Shown: positions 56,747 through 64,000 of the stretch, in pieces
Numbering within the stretch: the first letter of the stretch is position 1
Layout of the letters: each line of letters begins with the position of its first letter
Origin: Sphingomonas leidyi
GTDB lineage: Bacteria > Pseudomonadota > Alphaproteobacteria > Sphingomonadales > Sphingomonadaceae
Length of the DNA: 64,000 bases
Direction: 5' to 3'
Assembly (NCBI RefSeq): GCF_011761945.1
Contig: NZ_JAASQV010000002.1
Span: 1,116,001-1,180,000 of the forward strand
The notes under the pieces: model-generated
Database searches by the model: none
Told to the model about the DNA's origin: nothing
What the model saw: the letters and a program-made list of their open reading frames with translations, nothing else
Program-made: the position numbers and the translations under genes

Positions 56747-59062
56747 CTAGCGCGCCGTGCTCATCGAATAGGGGCGCGCCGCCCTGGCCGTAGCCCAGCC
56801 CTTGTTCGGCGTGGCGCGCATCGCGAAGCGCAGCTCGCCGCCGGCGACGATCTCCTCGTGCCGCAGATACCCCCTCGCCAGCGGCCTGCCGTTCAGCGTG
56901 ACCTTGCCGACATAGGGGTTCGCCTCCGACAGGCCGTCGGCGATCACGGTGAAACGCTTGCCGTTCGGCAGGTTGAGCGTCGCGCGGTCCAGGAAGGGCC
57001 GGCCGATCACATATTCGTTCGAGCCGGGCGCGACCGGATAGAAGCCGAGCGCGGTGAAGACCAGCCAGGCGGACATCTGGCCCAGATCGTCATTGCCCGA
57101 AAGCCCGTCCGGCGTCGGCTTGTACTGGCTCTCGACGATCTGCTTCAGCCGCTCCTGGGTGCGCCAGGGCTGGCCGGCATAGGCGTAGAGATAGGCGACA
57201 TGGTGGCTCGGCTCGTTGCCATGGATGTACTGGCCGATCAGGCCGGCAATGTCCTCGGCATGGCTGTAGTCGAGCTTCGAATTGTCGAAATCGAACATCG
57301 CGTCGAGCTTGTTCACTGCCGCCGCGTCGCCGCCGAGCAGCGCGAACATGCCGGCCTGGTCCTGCGGCACGAACCAGGAATATTGCCAGGCATTGCCCTC
57401 GGTATAGTCCGATCCATAATTGATCGCGGTGGGATCGAAGGGCGTGCGATAGCTGCCATCGGCCTTGCGGGCGCGCAGGAAGCCGGTCTTCGCATCGAAG
57501 CTGTTGCGCCAGTTGCCGGCCCGCTTCCCGAAGGCGGCGGCGACGTCCGCCTTGCCCATCGCCCCGGCCATGCGCGCGATGGTCCAGTCGTCATAGGCAT
57601 ATTCGACGGTCTTCGACGCCGCTTCCGGCTCCCGGTCGATCGGCACATAGCCGAGCTTCATATACTGGTCCAAACCGCCATAGGGGCCGTAGGTCGCGCT
57701 CTTCACCATCGCATCGAGCGCGGCTTGTGCGTCGAAGCCGCGAATGCCCTTGAGATAGGCATCGGCGATCACCGGCACGGCGTGATAGCCGATCATCGTC
57801 CAGGTCTCGCGGCCATGGAACTGCCAGACCGGCAGGATGCCGAAGGGACTCACCTGCTGGCTGGCGACCAGCGATTGGACGAAGTCGGCGTTCCGCCTTT
57901 CCGGCTGGAGCAGCACCAGCAGCGGATGTTCGGCCCGGAAGGTATCCCATAGCGAGAAGGTCGAGTGGAAGGTGAAGCCCGTGGCGGCATGGACCTGGTC
58001 GTCCGGGCCCCGCCAGCGACCATCGGCGTCGGAGAAGACGCTGGGGGCGATCAGGCTGTGATACAGCGCAGTGGCGACCATGCGCTTCATCGGCGCGGGC
58101 CCTTCGAGTTCGACTGCGCCGAGCGCCCTTTCCCAGGCCCTCCCCGTATCGGCGCGGATCGCGTCGAAATCGCCGCGCTCGCTGTCGAGATTGGCGATGG
58201 CGCCGTCCTCGTCGACCGCGGAGATGGCGACCTTCACTTCGAGCGGCCTGTCGAGCACGCCGAAGCCGAACTGGGCGACCAGCGCGCGCCCCTGGAGCTG
58301 GGCCGGGTCCGCGGCGCCCCGGCCGGGGCCCTGAAAGCCGTTATACGCCACCTTCTCCTCGGTGTTCGAGAAGGCATGGCGGGTGAGCGGCGCGGAGGGG
58401 CGGATCGCGAAATAGAGCTTGCGGGCGGGCGCCCAGCCGCGCGTCTCGCGCATGCCGGTGATCGTGCCGTCCGCGCGGACCCGGATCGAGGACCAGAGCG
58501 TCTTGCCCGGATAACTGTAGAGCGAGCTGCGCAGATCGAGCAGCAGCCGGGCATCCTTGCCGGCGGGGAAGGTGTAGCGCTGCACGCCGACGCGGGTGCC
58601 CGCGGTCATCTCGGCACGTACCCCGCTATCGGCCAGGGTGACGGCATAATAGCCGGGCCGCGCCTGTTCGGTCGCGTGATCGAAGCGCGCGCGCTGGGCG
58701 CCGGGCTCGAGCGAAGTCGCATCGCCTACCAGCGGCTGGATCAGGAAGTCGCCCAGGTCCGAATGGCCGGCGCCCGAGAAATGCGTCATCGAGAAGCCCT
58801 GGATCGTCGGATCCTCGTAGCGATAGCCGGCGGCGTGGCCGTAGCATTTGCGGATCTCGCAGGTCGTGTCGGTATCCGGGCTCAGCTGGATCATGCCGAA
58901 GGGCGCGACCGCCCCGGGGAAGGTGTGCCCCTCGCCGCCGGTGCCGATCATGGGATCGGCGGCGTCATAGGTGGATCCGCCGGACGTCTGGGCCGCGAGC
59001 GGCGCGGTGGCGAGCGACAGGGCGGCGAGCGCGGCGAGGCCGGTGCGAAGGGGCGCGGTCAT
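56747..59062 (-). CDS. GH92-family alpha-mannosidase
   Basis: A 771-residue exported glycosidase. A signal peptide (APLRTGLAALAALSLATAPLAAQ region) precedes ADPMIGTGGEGHTFPGAVAPFGMIQLSPDT, split here as the GH92 N-terminal signature. HFSGAGHSDLGDF, HSTFSLWDTFRAEHPLL and NEPSHHVAYLY are catalytic-domain hallmarks; GNDDLGQMSAWLVFTALGFYPV is typical of the C-terminal region. GH92 enzymes are Ca-dependent exo-alpha-mannosidases acting on glycans. ATG 59060-59062 gives the signal peptide. It diverges from the CE2-type esterase gene, hinting at joint glycan breakdown. Confidence 0.93.
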   Translation of the reverse strand: MTAPLRTGLAALAALSLATAPLAAQTSGGSTYDAADPMIGTGGEGHTFPGAVAPFGMIQLSPDTDTTCEIRKCYGHAAGYRYEDPTIQGFSMTHFSGAGHSDLGDFLIQPLVGDATSLEPGAQRARFDHATEQARPGYYAVTLADSGVRAEMTAGTRVGVQRYTFPAGKDARLLLDLRSSLYSYPGKTLWSSIRVRADGTITGMRETRGWAPARKLYFAIRPSAPLTRHAFSNTEEKVAYNGFQGPGRGAADPAQLQGRALVAQFGFGVLDRPLEVKVAISAVDEDGAIANLDSERGDFDAIRADTGRAWERALGAVELEGPAPMKRMVATALYHSLIAPSVFSDADGRWRGPDDQVHAATGFTFHSTFSLWDTFRAEHPLLVLLQPERRNADFVQSLVASQQVSPFGILPVWQFHGRETWTMIGYHAVPVIADAYLKGIRGFDAQAALDAMVKSATYGPYGGLDQYMKLGYVPIDREPEAASKTVEYAYDDWTIARMAGAMGKADVAAAFGKRAGNWRNSFDAKTGFLRARKADGSYRTPFDPTAINYGSDYTEGNAWQYSWFVPQDQAGMFALLGGDAAAVNKLDAMFDFDNSKLDYSHAEDIAGLIGQYIHGNEPSHHVAYLYAYAGQPWRTQERLKQIVESQYKPTPDGLSGNDDLGQMSAWLVFTALGFYPVAPGSNEYVIGRPFLDRATLNLPNGKRFTVIADGLSEANPYVGKVTLNGRPLARGYLRHEEIVAGGELRFAMRATPNKGWATARAARPYSMSTAR

Positions 59063-59179
59063 GCGCTTCGTTAGAGCAGAGCCGCGCCGCGCCTCCAACC
59101 CGGATCGGAGCCGATGCCTGCCGCCGGCCGATCCGATGCCGCGATTTCGCGCGCCGGCGGAACGGGCTAGGGTGGCGCG

Positions 59180-60199
59180 ATGAAGCCCTTTGCCCTTGCG
59201 CTGCTCGCGCCGCTTGTCCTCTCCGCCGCGCCCCCGCCCGAGGGCAGGCGACTGGCCGTCCATGTCGGCGGCCGCGCGATCGTCCAGGGTGGCGAGATGC
59301 GGTTCGGCTGGCCGGGCACCTATGTCGAGGCGCGCTTTCGCGGCACCGACGTCACCGTCCGGGTCGAGACGCATGGTGACTTCCTGCGGGTGAGCGTGGA
59401 CGGCAAGCCGTTCCAGACCCTGGTGACGCCCGGCCCCGCGACGGTGCGGATCGCGGGGCTGAAGCCCGGCGTCCACGCCATCCGCATCGACAAGCTGACC
59501 GAGAGCCAGTCGGGCAGCAGCAGCTTTTTCGGCTTCTTCACCCATGGCACGCCGCTCCCCGCGCCGGTCCGGTCCGGCGGGATCGAGTTCATCGGCGATT
59601 CGCACAGCGTGGGCTATGGCAACACTTCGGCGACGCGCACCTGCACGGCGCAGCAGGTGCACGACACGACCGATACCAGCCAGGCCTTCGGGCCCATCGT
59701 CGCCAGGCGATTGGGCGTCGATTACCGGGTGATCGCCTATTCGGGCTATGGCATCGTCCGCAACCATGCCGGCCGCTTCCCCGGCGAGAACCTGCCCTTT
59801 CTCTATCCGCGCGCGCTGCCCGGCGATCCGGCGCCGGCCGCGCCCGAGCCGGGCTGGAAGCCCCGGGCGATCGTGGTCAACCTCGGCACCAACGACTTCT
59901 CGACGCCGCTCCACGCCGGCGAGGCCTGGGCCGACGCGGCGGCGCTGCGGGCCGCCTATCGCGCCCGCTACATCGACTTTGTCAACGAGCTCCGGCGCCG
60001 CCAGCCCCAGGCGCGCCTGGTGCTGATGGGTGCCGGGGATTTCCAGGCCGATGTTGCCGCGGTGGCCGAGGCCACTGGTGCGACGGCGGTGCAGGTGCCC
60101 ACGCTCGCGATGACCGGGTGCAACTGGCACCCCTCGCTCGCGGACCATCGCCTCATGGCCGATCTCCTGGCCGCGGCGCTAAAAGGCCGGCGCGGCTAG
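59180..60199 (+). CDS. CE2-type SGNH carbohydrate esterase
   Basis: A 339-residue exported esterase. Signal peptide ends about LSAAPPP. An N-terminal jelly-roll-like domain (about 25-125) has FGWPGTYVEARFRGTDVTV and the catalytic SGNH domain starts at GGIEFIGDSHSVGYGNTS with Ser141 as nucleophile; VVNLGTNDFS gives the SGNH Asn; CNWHPSLADH holds the catalytic His near 320. CE2 enzymes deacetylate xylan or glucomannan and work with a Ser-His dyad. Diverges from GH92, supporting a glycan-degrading pair. The last 21 bp overlap the convergent TPR gene. Confidence 0.88.
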   Translation: MKPFALALLAPLVLSAAPPPEGRRLAVHVGGRAIVQGGEMRFGWPGTYVEARFRGTDVTVRVETHGDFLRVSVDGKPFQTLVTPGPATVRIAGLKPGVHAIRIDKLTESQSGSSSFFGFFTHGTPLPAPVRSGGIEFIGDSHSVGYGNTSATRTCTAQQVHDTTDTSQAFGPIVARRLGVDYRVIAYSGYGIVRNHAGRFPGENLPFLYPRALPGDPAPAAPEPGWKPRAIVVNLGTNDFSTPLHAGEAWADAAALRAAYRARYIDFVNELRRRQPQARLVLMGAGDFQADVAAVAEATGATAVQVPTLAMTGCNWHPSLADHRLMADLLAAALKGRRG

Positions 60200-61873
60200 C
60201 TTCACGTCCGCCCGGACCCAGGCGGCGGCGAAATCCTTCTCCGCCGCGCCCGCGTCCTTGCCCTGGGCCTTCAGCGCCTGGGCGAGGCCGAGCAGCGCCC
60301 AGCCGTTGCGCGGATTGCGCCGGGGATCCAGGTCTTCGCGGAACACCGCCTCGGCTTCCGCCGCCTTGCCGGCGCCGAGCAGCGCGGCGCCGAGCAGGTG
60401 GCGAGTCGGGAAGAACTCGTCCGAAGGCTCGTTGTACGACAGCCCGTCCTCGACGGTGACCGCTTCGCGCAGCAGCGCGACGGCGCGGGGCCCGTCCTTC
60501 CGGGCGAGTGCGATCCGGGCCTCGGCGCGCAGCGCGGCGATGCGGAAGAGCGGCGCGGCCAGGTTCATGCCGGCCAGCGCCTCGGCGGGTGCGCCGGCGA
60601 TCCTGGCCTTGAGGCCGGCCAGCTCGGCCTCGGCCTCGGCGATCCTGCCCTTGGCGGCGAGCGCGATGGTGCGTGCCGACAGCCAGTTGACGGTCAGGTC
60701 GAGCAGCCGTGCGTCGGGCCGGGGCTCGGCCAGCATCTCGTCCCAGCGGCCGAAGCGGACCAGCGCCTGATAGAGATAGCCGATCCCCCAATCCATGCCC
60801 GGCATGGCGGCCGCCTGGTCGTCGGTGAACACCAGCCGCACGTCGCGCAGCGCCTTGATCGTCTCGGCGGCGCGCCCCTCCATCGCCGTCGAGGCGGCGA
60901 GGAACTGGAGGTTGTGCGCCGAGTACATCGGATAATAGTCGATCGCCGCGGTCCTGGCGTAATAGGCCTTGTCGGCGGCATCGGCATCGCGATTGGCCAC
61001 CGCCGATTCCTCGTAGCGGCCGACCCGCTGGAAGATGTGCGAGGGCATGTGCACGAGATGGCCCGCGCCCGGCATCATCGGGCCGACCCGCTCGGCGGCG
61101 GCGACGGCGCGGTCCGGCGTGGTCGAGGCTTCGACGGCGTGGATATAGTAATGGTTGGCGCCGGGATGCTGCGGGTTGCGCTTCAGCACGGTCTCCAGCG
61201 TGGCGACGATCTCGGGCGTGTCCCTGGCCGGGGTGCCGTCGGCATTCCACAGCTTCCACGGCGTTCGGTTCATCTGCGCCTCGGCGAACATCGTCAATAT
61301 GTCGTCGTCCTGGGGGAAGGCCTTGGCGGCGCCCCGCATCGCATCGCCATAGGCGGCGAGCAGCGGCGCGCTGTTGCTCGGGTCGACCGGCTGCGGACCG
61401 GTATAGCGCCTGGCCAGGGCCAGGATCAGCGCGCGGTTCGCCGGCGTGGCGCCAGGCGCCAGCGCCTCGGCCTTCTTGAGCGCGTCCCAGGCGACGCGGG
61501 CCCGCGCCTCGGCCATCATCGGCATGTTGTAATTGGGGCCGAGGGCGAGCGCGACGCCCCAGTGGCAGATGCCGCACCGGGGATCGGCCTCGGCCGCCCG
61601 GGCGAAGCTGCGCGCCGCCTCGTCATGGTTGAACGCCCAGAGCAGGCGCATGCCCTGGTCGAAATAGGCCTGGGCGGCGGGCACCTTTGTCCCGGCATCG
61701 CGGTGGAAATCGCCGAGATCCGGGAAGAGCTGTGCGCCATGCGCCCAATCGGCGAGCGTCTGCGGGAAGCCGTGCCCGCCATGCATGCCGGCCATGTCGC
61801 CCGTCTGTGCCGTGGCGGGCAGCGCGAGCAGCGGTGCCGCAAGCAGAACCAGGAAGCGCGAAAGTCCGATCAT
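60179..61873 (-). CDS. Exported TPR protein with a CxxCH motif
   Basis: A 564-residue protein with a signal peptide ending about ATAQ, then a Met/His-rich start (DMAGMHGGHGF). Helical repeats of the TPR type fill the rest, for example WAFNHDEAARSFARAAEADP and the later RFGRWDEMLAE and LLGAGKAAEAEAVFRED. Residues 100-104 are CGICH followed by WGVALALGPN; CxxCH is the covalent haem-c attachment motif, but in this family WG-x-ALALGPN is conserved and the second Cys/His may be structural instead. No other function is evident. It may be a periplasmic scaffold. The end overlaps the CE2 gene by 21 bp. Confidence 0.8.
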   Translation of the reverse strand: MIGLSRFLVLLAAPLLALPATAQTGDMAGMHGGHGFPQTLADWAHGAQLFPDLGDFHRDAGTKVPAAQAYFDQGMRLLWAFNHDEAARSFARAAEADPRCGICHWGVALALGPNYNMPMMAEARARVAWDALKKAEALAPGATPANRALILALARRYTGPQPVDPSNSAPLLAAYGDAMRGAAKAFPQDDDILTMFAEAQMNRTPWKLWNADGTPARDTPEIVATLETVLKRNPQHPGANHYYIHAVEASTTPDRAVAAAERVGPMMPGAGHLVHMPSHIFQRVGRYEESAVANRDADAADKAYYARTAAIDYYPMYSAHNLQFLAASTAMEGRAAETIKALRDVRLVFTDDQAAAMPGMDWGIGYLYQALVRFGRWDEMLAEPRPDARLLDLTVNWLSARTIALAAKGRIAEAEAELAGLKARIAGAPAEALAGMNLAAPLFRIAALRAEARIALARKDGPRAVALLREAVTVEDGLSYNEPSDEFFPTRHLLGAALLGAGKAAEAEAVFREDLDPRRNPRNGWALLGLAQALKAQGKDAGAAEKDFAAAWVRADVKLAAPAF

Positions 61874-61931
61874 GGCCGAGTTCCCCCTCGGGCCGGCAGG
61901 ATATACCCGCCGGCCCTCGATCTCAATCGGC

Positions 61932-63242
61932 TCAGACGGCTTTGAGCGCCTCCTCGAAATCGGCGATCAGATCGTCGGCATCCTCGACGCCGATCGAGAT
62001 GCGGACGAGATTGTCGGTGATGCCCAGCGCCTGTTTGCGCGCGTCGGGCACCGAGAGGTGAGTCATGCCGGCCGGGTGGCTGGCCAGCGTCTCGGTGCCG
62101 CCCAGCGACACGGCGAGCTTGGCGATCTTGAGGCTGTCGAGAAAGGCGAACGCCTCCTTCTCGCCGCCCTTGAGGTAGAGCGAGAAGGTCGAGCCCGCGC
62201 CGGTGCAGTGGCGCCGATAGATGTCGGCCTGGCGCGAGCCCTCCTCGAGGAAACCGAGATAGCCGACATGCTCCACCTTGGGGTGCGTGCGCAGGAACTC
62301 GCAGACCTTCACGGCATTCTCGCCGGCGCGAGACATGCGCAGTTCCAGCGTTTCGAGGCTGCGGAGCAGCATCCAGGCGGTGTTGGGATCGCAGATGGTG
62401 CCGATCGTGTTGCGCATCAGCCGGATCGTGTTGATGTGTTCCTTCGAGCCGAGCACGCCGCCGGCCACCAGGTCCGAATGGCCGCCGGCATATTTGGTCA
62501 GCGAATAGACGACGATGTCGGCGCCCTGCTTGAGCGGCTGGGCCCACAAGGGCCCGAGGAACGTGTTGTCGATCGCGATCGGCGGCTTGTTCGGTCCCTT
62601 GAAGATCGCGTCGCGGCTGGCGGCGACGGCTTCGACATCGACCAGCGCGTTGGTCGGGTTGGCCGGCGATTCGAGATAGATCAGCGCGACGTTGCCGCTG
62701 GCGGCCTTGCCCAGCACCGCATCGATCTCCTCGCGCGTGGCACCGGCCGGGAAGTCGAGCCAGTGCACGCCGAAACGACCCAGGATACGGGCGATCAGCG
62801 TCTCGGTCGCGGCATAGAGCGGGCCCGAATGGACGATCGTGTCGCCCGGCTTGACCATCGACAGGAACAGCGTGGCGATCGCCGACATGCCGCTGGAAAA
62901 GGCCAGCGCATCCTCCGCGCCTTCCCACACGCCCAGGCGATCCTCGAGGATCTCCTGGTTCGGGCCGTTGAAGCGCGAATAGACCAGGCCCTCGGCACCG
63001 CCCGGGCGCTTGCCGGTGACGCCCTCGAAATGGCGCTTGCCGGCGGCGGCATTGGGGAAGACGAAGGTGGAGGTGAGGAAGATCGGCGGCTTGAGCGAGC
63101 CTTCCGATAGCATGGGGTCGAAGCCATGGCCCATCATCAGGGTGGCCGGCTTGAGCTTGCGCCCGCCGACCGTGTCGACATCCGCCTTGGGGCGGCGGCG
63201 CGGAGTGGCGCCGGTCAGGTCGGCTTCGGTCTCGTCGGTCAT
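61932..63242 (-). CDS. Trans-sulfuration PLP enzyme (cystathionine gamma-synthase/methionine gamma-lyase family)
   Basis: A 436-residue Cys/Met-metabolism PLP-dependent enzyme. VYSRFNGPNQEILEDRL and FSSGMSAIATLFLS form the PLP phosphate site, IAIDNTFLGPLWAQPL the cofactor ring, and VYSLTKYAGGHSDLVAGG holds the PLP lysine. TLASHPAGMTH and LVRISIGVEDADDLI are the C-terminal hallmarks. An extra N-terminal tail of about 40 residues (RRRPKADVDTVGGRKL) is common in alphaproteobacterial members. Synthase and lyase cannot be separated by eye. No SAM riboswitch is seen upstream. Confidence 0.9.
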   Translation of the reverse strand: MTDETEADLTGATPRRRPKADVDTVGGRKLKPATLMMGHGFDPMLSEGSLKPPIFLTSTFVFPNAAAGKRHFEGVTGKRPGGAEGLVYSRFNGPNQEILEDRLGVWEGAEDALAFSSGMSAIATLFLSMVKPGDTIVHSGPLYAATETLIARILGRFGVHWLDFPAGATREEIDAVLGKAASGNVALIYLESPANPTNALVDVEAVAASRDAIFKGPNKPPIAIDNTFLGPLWAQPLKQGADIVVYSLTKYAGGHSDLVAGGVLGSKEHINTIRLMRNTIGTICDPNTAWMLLRSLETLELRMSRAGENAVKVCEFLRTHPKVEHVGYLGFLEEGSRQADIYRRHCTGAGSTFSLYLKGGEKEAFAFLDSLKIAKLAVSLGGTETLASHPAGMTHLSVPDARKQALGITDNLVRISIGVEDADDLIADFEEALKAV

Positions 63243-63389
63243 GCAGTCTCTCCGGTCAGGGGCGTGAGCGCCACCTGTTTCGTATCATCTGTAACGAGCC
63301 GGCGGCGGGATCGCACCCCCGGATGCGGCGAAAGTTTGCGAAGCCTGCGCTGCGAGGGGCGATTCCGCCTTCCCGCGTGCCGGATGCGT

Positions 63390-64000
63390 TCACGCCAGTC
63401 CGACGATCGAGATCTGCCGCCCGTAATCCGGCTCACGCCGATGCGTCGCGCGGCGATAGGAGTAGAAATGCTCCGGCCGCGCATAGGTGTCCTGGCCCAG
63501 CATCTCGACGGTACGGAGGCCCGCCGCGGCCAGCCGGTGCGCGACATAGGCTTCGAGATCGAACTGCCAGTGATCCTCGCGCCTGCCCTCGGTGAAGAAG
63601 CGCTCGTTCGCCGGATCGGCCTCGGCGAACCGGGCGAGGAAACCGGCATCGACTTCATAGGAGGCGCGGGCGATGCAGGGGCCGACCGCGGCGACCATCC
63701 GGTCGCGGCTCGCGCCCAGCATCTCCATCGCGGCGATCGTCGAATCGGTGACGCCGCCGAGCGCGCCCTTCCACCCCGCATGGGCGGCACCGACCACGCC
63801 GGCCTGCGTATCGGCGAACAGCACCGGCGCGCAATCGGCGGTGAGGATGCCGAGCGCCAGCCCCGGCCGATCGGTGACCAGCGCATCGGCATGGGGGCGC
63901 AGCCGATCCTCCCAGGGCGCGGCCACGGTGACGCAGTCGGCGGAATGGACCTGATGTACCGAGACGAGGCGGGCGTCGGGCAGTACCGCTTCCACGGCGC
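63390..64000 (-). CDS. pgeF: PgeF/YfiH-family multicopper-type protein (5' end outside the window)
   Basis: The last about 203 residues of a protein that continues beyond base 64000. VHQVHSADCV, GILTADCAPVLFAD and GAAHAGWKGALGG hold the His/Cys/His metal site of the YfiH/PgeF (polyphenol oxidase-like) family. The C-terminal DTYARPEHFYSYRRATHRREPDYGRQ is also characteristic. Family members edit peptidoglycan precursors (PgeF) or act on purine nucleosides. The ATG visible at 63995 is internal, as the family N-terminus is missing. Confidence 0.9.
   Translation of the reverse strand, partial: AVEAVLPDARLVSVHQVHSADCVTVAAPWEDRLRPHADALVTDRPGLALGILTADCAPVLFADTQAGVVGAAHAGWKGALGGVTDSTIAAMEMLGASRDRMVAAVGPCIARASYEVDAGFLARFAEADPANERFFTEGRREDHWQFDLEAYVAHRLAAAGLRTVEMLGQDTYARPEHFYSYRRATHRREPDYGRQISIVGLA

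Noticed and set aside
63243..63389. Possible SAM-responsive riboswitch before the trans-sulfuration gene
   Set aside because: No match to the SAM-II or other known consensus that I could recognise; a covariance search would be needed to be certain.
1..64000. CRISPR arrays, prophage, insertion sequences, tRNA or rRNA genes
   Set aside because: No regular short repeats with unique spacers, no integrase/transposase or structural phage genes, and no tRNA-like or rRNA-like sequence were recognised in the gaps.

Overview
This window is a stretch of chromosome from a high-G+C alphaproteobacterium, most likely a sphingomonad (Sphingomonas or a close relative). The assignment rests on strong G/C preference at third codon positions, the look of the ClpS, RelA/SpoT, AlaC and CC_3452-type proteins, an egtB-egtD ergothioneine pair, a PHA synthase/phasin locus, a TonB-dependent haem-type receptor, and frequent GTG/TTG starts with tight gene packing. 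I see no rRNA, tRNA, CRISPR array, integrase, transposase or prophage. Coding density is high and most genes are housekeeping or ordinary accessory genes. This identification is by eye, without a database search.

Layout. 1-5.1 kb: the end of a PhoD-type phosphatase, an ABC1/UbiB-family kinase-like protein, an O6-alkylguanine repair protein and aminopeptidase N. 5.2-10.2 kb: three consecutive, translationally overlapping paralogues of a secreted M28 metallopeptidase. 10.3-18.2 kb: a small SDR, an EamA transporter, threonine aldolase, an exported S33-like hydrolase, a class A penicillin-binding protein and a beta-lactamase-fold serine hydrolase. 18.3-27.1 kb: HNH protein, GluQRS, HIG1-like protein, LysE exporter, cobalamin adenosyltransferase, ergothioneine EgtB and EgtD, a queuosine-precursor transporter, a NupC transporter and a tandem PilZ protein. 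27.1-33.3 kb: 3-hydroxyacyl-CoA dehydrogenase, a DUF1176 protein, ArgB, then a compact run yggT-yggU-folD-unknown-marC. 33.3-37.4 kb: a Gtr-like polyprenyl-sugar cassette (large membrane protein, GtrA, methyltransferase, GT2). 37.8-41.1 kb: a haem/haemoglobin-type TonB receptor with a Fur-box-like site and a DUF6607 partner, closed by a strong terminator. 41.2-43.7 kb: a glycosidase-like protein with no signal peptide and a radical-SAM gene remnant. 43.7-50.2 kb: RelA/SpoT, a CC_3452-type small protein, an HxlR regulator, a lipoprotein, a thioesterase, a TSUP transporter and AlaC. 50.3-53.5 kb: PHA synthase, phasin with a PhaR-like operator, and ClpS. 53.6-64 kb: Crp/Fnr regulator, MurA, alpha/beta hydrolase, a GH92 mannosidase next to a CE2-type esterase, a TPR protein with a CxxCH motif, a trans-sulfuration enzyme and the truncated PgeF gene.

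How genes work together. PhaC makes polyhydroxyalkanoate and the phasin coats the granule; the dyads before the phasin look like a PhaR operator. EgtD trimethylates histidine and EgtB adds sulfur to it; the cysteine ligation and trimming genes are absent here. The TonB receptor and DUF6607 protein form one iron-regulated unit. GH92 and CE2 enzymes look like a small glycan-degrading pair. GtrA, GT2 and the large membrane protein resemble the three-part machinery that adds a lipid-carried sugar to a surface polysaccharide. The most unusual items are the triple M28 array, the signal-less glycosidase-like protein, the CxxCH-bearing TPR protein and the palindromes at 16.6, 46.3 and 52.1 kb. I do not see a clearly novel multi-gene system.
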